From Alkalilacustris brevis (lineage in GTDB: Bacteria > Pseudomonadota > Alphaproteobacteria > Rhodobacterales > Rhodobacteraceae), in NCBI RefSeq assembly GCF_003350345.1, contig NZ_QNVJ01000064.1, positions 1 through 64,000 of the forward strand: a stretch of DNA of 64,000 nucleotides, written 5' to 3'. How positions within the stretch are numbered: the stretch's first letter is position 1; every line of letters begins with the position of its first letter. The notes beneath the pieces are model-generated. The model searched no databases. It was not told the origin of the DNA and was given only the letters and a program-made list of their open reading frames with translations. Below are positions 60,974-64,000 of the stretch, piece after piece. A program made the position numbers and the translations under genes.

Positions 60974-62260
60974 TCAGAACCCCAATAGCCGCGGCAGGGC
61001 GATCACCGTCTCGGGCACGAAGGTGATGAGCACCAGCACCGCCAGTTCGACCAGGAAGAAGGGCATGATCTGGCGCACCAGCCGCGCCATACCGACATTG
61101 GCCACCCCCTCGGCCACGAACAGGCACAGACCCAGCGGCGGGGTGATCAGCCCGATCATCAGGTTGAAGATCACGATGATGCCGAAATGCACCGGATCGA
61201 CGCCAAGGCTCACCGCGATCGGATGCACGATCGGCACCAGCACGAGCATCGCCGCGATACCCTCCAGAAACAGCCCGACGAAAAGAAAGAGCACGATGAT
61301 CAGCAGCAGGAAGACGAACTTGCTGTCGACATTGCCGATCACCCAGTCGGTCAGCATGTTCGGGACGCGGTTGTAGGTCAGCAGCCAGTTGGCCGCCGAT
61401 ACCGCGGCGATGATGATCAGGATGATGGCGCTGTCGCGCATCGAATTGGCAAAGATCGCAGGCAGGTCGCGCAGGCCCACCTCGCGATACAGCACAACCC
61501 CCACGAACAGCGCGTAGACGACCGCGAAGCTTGCCGCTTCGGTCGGGGTGACGACGCCCAGGATGATCGCCCCGACAACGAAGACAGGCATCAGCAGCGG
61601 GATGATCCCGCCCAGCAGCGCCTTGCCCTGGCTGGGAATTTCGGCCAGCGCGGCACGGTCCGACGGGCCGCCCGTCTTTACGCGCCCCACCACGACCATC
61701 ACATAGGCCGACAGGAAGATCGCCAGCAGAAGCCCCGGCACCACGCCCGCCAGAAACAGCGCCGGCACCGACACCCCGCCCACCGTGAGCGCATAGATGA
61801 TCACCGGGATCGAAGGCGGAATGATCGGCCCGATGACCGAGGACGCGGCCGTAAGCGCGGCCGCGAAATCGCGCCGATAGCCCGCGCGCTCCATCTCGGG
61901 GATGAAGACGCGGCCGATGGCCGAGGTATCGGCCACGGCCGAGCCCGACAGCCCGGCAAACACCACGCTGGCCCAGATGTTCACCAGCGCAAGCCCCGCG
62001 CGCAGCCGCCCGACGATGACGATGGAAAAGGCGATGATGCGGCGGGTAATGCCCGAGGCGTTCATCAGCTCGCCCGCCAGCACGAAGAGCGGGATCGCCA
62101 GCAACGGAAAAGAGTTGATCCCGCCGAACATCTCGGTGGCGACGATGCGCGGATGATAGGGCAGCGCGCCGGTCGCCATGAAATAGATCAGCGCGGCGAC
62201 GATGGCGAAGGCCACCGGCACACCGACCAGGAGCGAAATGAAAAGAATGGCATAGACCAT
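60974..62260 (-). CDS. TRAP transporter large permease (DctM family)
   Basis: Twelve-helix ion-coupled permease, 428 aa. It opens ILFISLLVGVPVAFAIVAALIYF; GSAVADTSAIGRVFIPEM, ASSVIGPIIPPSIPVIIYA, and FNLMIGLITPPLGLCLFV are diagnostic DctM motifs. Its start is three bases after the dctQ stop, and quiC follows after one base: a tight operon. Substrate inferred from quiC: quinate, shikimate or 3-dehydroshikimate. Confidence 0.96.
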   Translation of the reverse strand: MVYAILFISLLVGVPVAFAIVAALIYFMATGALPYHPRIVATEMFGGINSFPLLAIPLFVLAGELMNASGITRRIIAFSIVIVGRLRAGLALVNIWASVVFAGLSGSAVADTSAIGRVFIPEMERAGYRRDFAAALTAASSVIGPIIPPSIPVIIYALTVGGVSVPALFLAGVVPGLLLAIFLSAYVMVVVGRVKTGGPSDRAALAEIPSQGKALLGGIIPLLMPVFVVGAIILGVVTPTEAASFAVVYALFVGVVLYREVGLRDLPAIFANSMRDSAIILIIIAAVSAANWLLTYNRVPNMLTDWVIGNVDSKFVFLLLIIVLFLFVGLFLEGIAAMLVLVPIVHPIAVSLGVDPVHFGIIVIFNLMIGLITPPLGLCLFVAEGVANVGMARLVRQIMPFFLVELAVLVLITFVPETVIALPRLLGF

Positions 62261-62263
62261 GGC

Positions 62264-62800
62264 TCAGCCCCTGCTCGTGCGCAGATCGGAAATGCGCCGC
62301 GCCAGCCTCACCGCCGCCGCGAGCGACAGAATGCCGCCACCGAGAACGAAGGAGAACTGCCAGGGCGCCATGCGGCCGAAAATCTCGATCCACTCGATGC
62401 CGGTGTCGCGGGCCAGCCTTCGCGCGGCAGTGACGATGCCCGAGGCCTCGCGCGCGCCGCGGCTGTCGATGAACAGAAGCGCCGAGCGCGCCAGCATCAC
62501 GCCGATCACGACCATCGCCAGATCGACCGCCGCGAACAACCATTCACGCAGCCGCGCCGGCAAATTGTCGGTGAGGATGGTGAAGCGGATGTGGCGATCC
62601 TGCAGATAGGCCATCGCGACGCCGAACATCACCCCGTAGATCGCCAGATAGATCGGCAGTTCCTCGCCCCAGGCCCAGGAGCGGCCAAGGCCGTAGCGGC
62701 GCGAGGAATTGAGGAAGATGATCAGGAAGACGCCCGCCATGCACAGCCCCGCCGCCCAGGCGAACAGCCGGCACAATCCGTCATTGAGGGTCTTGAGCAT
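62264..62800 (-). CDS. TRAP transporter small permease (DctQ family)
   Basis: Four-helix membrane subunit, 178 aa. Conserved NSSRRYGLGRSWAWGEELPIYLAIYGVMFGVAMAY segment (the WxEE motif) and RHIRFTILTDNLP are typical of DctQ. Upstream spacer to dctP contains a strong hairpin. Confidence 0.94.
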   Translation of the reverse strand: MLKTLNDGLCRLFAWAAGLCMAGVFLIIFLNSSRRYGLGRSWAWGEELPIYLAIYGVMFGVAMAYLQDRHIRFTILTDNLPARLREWLFAAVDLAMVVIGVMLARSALLFIDSRGAREASGIVTAARRLARDTGIEWIEIFGRMAPWQFSFVLGGGILSLAAAVRLARRISDLRTSRG

Positions 62801-62928
62801 CGCGTTCTCCTCGGGGCCGGACCTTTGCGACGGGCGAGGCGGGGCCGGATCAGGACCGCGCCCCGGCTATCCGGCAGCGTGCTGGCAAGGCTTCATGCCT
62901 GGGCAATCGGGAAATTCTGTCAATGCGC

Positions 62929-62953
62929 GCGGGGCCGTGCAAGCCCCGCGCAC
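62929..62953. terminator. Hairpin after TRAP binding-protein gene
   Basis: GCGCGGGGC / GCCCCGCGC, 9 bp perfect, 7-base loop, 17 bases after the dctP stop on the minus strand. No T-run. Probably a stabiliser or attenuator between dctP and dctQM. Confidence 0.65.
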
Positions 62954-62969
62954 CTGATCGTTGCCGGCC

Positions 62970-63986
62970 TCAGTTCGAGGCGGCCGTCACGGCGTCGTTC
63001 AGCCGGTCGATCCAATCGGCCTGATCGCCCAGCTCCTCGCGCAGCCAGGATACCACGGCGGGCTGGGCCGCATCGCGGAACATGCCGATTTCCTCTTCGG
63101 TGGGTGCGTAAACCTGCAACCCGGCCTCGGCCACCAGGCGCACGCCCTCGGCAGAGGTAAACTGCTGAATCGCGCGTCCCATCAGCCCGGCGACCTTGGC
63201 CGCACGCGACACCACCGCTTGATCGGCAGGCGACAACGACTGGAAGAACTCTTCGTTGATCAGCAGGAAGTCGGTTGCGTAAACGTGGCCGTCGAGCGTC
63301 ATGTATTCCTGCAACTCGTGCAGGTTATTGCCATAGATCACGCCCACAGGGTTCTCCTGCCCGTCGACGACCCCGGTGGCCAGCGCGTTGGGCACTTCGG
63401 TCCAGGGCACCGGCGTGGGCTCGGCGCCCAGCGCTTCGACCATCTCGACATAGAGCGGGATCGGCTGGACGCGGATGCGCAGCCCTTCCATGTCGGCGGG
63501 GGTGCGGACTTCACGCACCGAGTTGGTGAAATGGCGCACGCCGGTTTCCCCATAGGCGAGCGTGCGCAGGCCGGACTCTTCAAGGCAATGCGCGGCCAGA
63601 TCGCGGCCGAACGGGCCGTCGAGAACCTCCCAGGCGACGGTCGGATAGGAGAAGGTGAAGGGAATATCCAGCACCTGTGCCGCCGCACAGACGCGGCTCA
63701 TGGCGCCCGAGACCATCACCACCTGGGTGAGCCCTTCCTGCGCCTGCTCGACGAGTTCGTTCTCGTTGCCCAGCGAGCCGGCGGGGTAGAGGTCGACCAT
63801 CAGATCGCTTTCCCCCTCGACGATGTTCTTGAAGATCAGCGCCGCGGCCCCTTTCTTGGAGCTTTGCCAATCTTCAGGATCGACATGAGCAAAGCGGATG
63901 GTTTGCGACTGGGCCATGCCCGCCCCAAGCACGAGAGCCAGAGCCGTCAGGCCGCCGACAATTGATCCGGATTTCGTATAACGCAT
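62970..63986 (-). CDS. TRAP transporter solute-binding protein (DctP family)
   Basis: Periplasmic receptor, 338 aa. The ATG at 63986 follows GGGGAGG; signal peptide ends near GMAQSQT. Mature start TIRFAHVDPEDWQSSKKGAAALIFKNIVEG; DMEGLRIRVQPIPLYVEMVEALGAEPTPVPWTEVPNALATGVVDGQENP carries the conserved Arg carboxylate clamp (RIRV) and the GVVDGQEN loop of DctP proteins. The clamp implies a carboxylate ligand, in line with quinate/shikimate. First gene of the operon; its promoter lies beyond the window edge. Confidence 0.95.
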   Translation of the reverse strand: MRYTKSGSIVGGLTALALVLGAGMAQSQTIRFAHVDPEDWQSSKKGAAALIFKNIVEGESDLMVDLYPAGSLGNENELVEQAQEGLTQVVMVSGAMSRVCAAAQVLDIPFTFSYPTVAWEVLDGPFGRDLAAHCLEESGLRTLAYGETGVRHFTNSVREVRTPADMEGLRIRVQPIPLYVEMVEALGAEPTPVPWTEVPNALATGVVDGQENPVGVIYGNNLHELQEYMTLDGHVYATDFLLINEEFFQSLSPADQAVVSRAAKVAGLMGRAIQQFTSAEGVRLVAEAGLQVYAPTEEEIGMFRDAAQPAVVSWLREELGDQADWIDRLNDAVTAASN

Positions 63987-64000
63987 TTGGACCTCCCCAT

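Noticed and set aside
61187-63160. 657-codon plus-strand frame across the DctM/DctQ genes
   Set aside because: Charged, His/Arg/Asp-rich mirror of hydrophobic genes; no ribosome site.

Overview
GC-rich alphaproteobacterial chromosome, most likely a Rhodobacterales (Roseobacter/Rhodobacter group) member. The lineage call rests on the mix of families: a DUF2484 protein between MurC and the next division gene, CarD, MmcB, DUF6324, SIMPL, several TRAP transporters, and a tRNA-His with the alphaproteobacterial G1-U72/A73 end and no G-1. All assignments come from reading the sequence and from family knowledge; nothing was searched.

Layout. 1-94: C-terminal tail of a 2-oxoacid dehydrogenase E2. 0.4-10.5 kb: a tricarboxylate (probably tricarballylate/aconitate) cluster, with a TAXI-type TRAP transporter, a chemoreceptor, a GalD/PrpF-type isomerase, a GntR regulator, and TcuA and TcuB. 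10.6-18.9 kb: a branched-chain-type ABC transporter operon with a LivM-LivG-LivF triple fusion, an aldehyde dehydrogenase and an SDR, divergent from a LysR regulator. 18.97 kb: tRNA-Cys, followed by a 6.0-kb integrative element (19031-25073) bounded by a perfect 20-bp direct repeat; it carries a tyrosine integrase, a serine recombinase, a secreted SNase-like protein and a Shedu-like (PD-(D/E)xK) protein. 25.2-47.3 kb: core genes, including metY, a giant Pro/Ala-rich membrane protein with a GspC/PilP-like end, carD, murC-murG-ftsW, an EEP hydrolase, a phospholipase D-type protein, two cold-shock genes, an SSADH-type dehydrogenase, ribB-ribH-nusB, a candidate 6S RNA and mmcB.

47.4-57.6 kb: a second integrative element, in tRNA-His, 10.2 kb, bounded by a 50-bp repeat of the tRNA 3' half. 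It has an integrase, small accessory genes, a prohead protease/major capsid fusion, replication-type HTH genes, and a middle cargo zone with a PIN-domain protein, a secreted protein and broken genes. It has one capsid gene but no recognisable terminase, portal or tail genes, so it looks like a phage satellite or phage-derived island rather than a full prophage. 57.8-64 kb: an ACMSD-type amidohydrolase, an IS3-like scrap, and a TRAP (DctPQM) operon ending in a QuiC-type 3-dehydroshikimate dehydratase, which suggests uptake of quinate/shikimate-type compounds and conversion to protocatechuate.

Recurring theme: all three transporter operons place a strong RNA hairpin directly after the solute-binding protein gene and before the membrane genes. 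The most interesting material is the two tRNA-targeted elements, particularly the capsid-encoding one with its cargo zone and the compensatory T-stem difference between its two tRNA-His half-copies.
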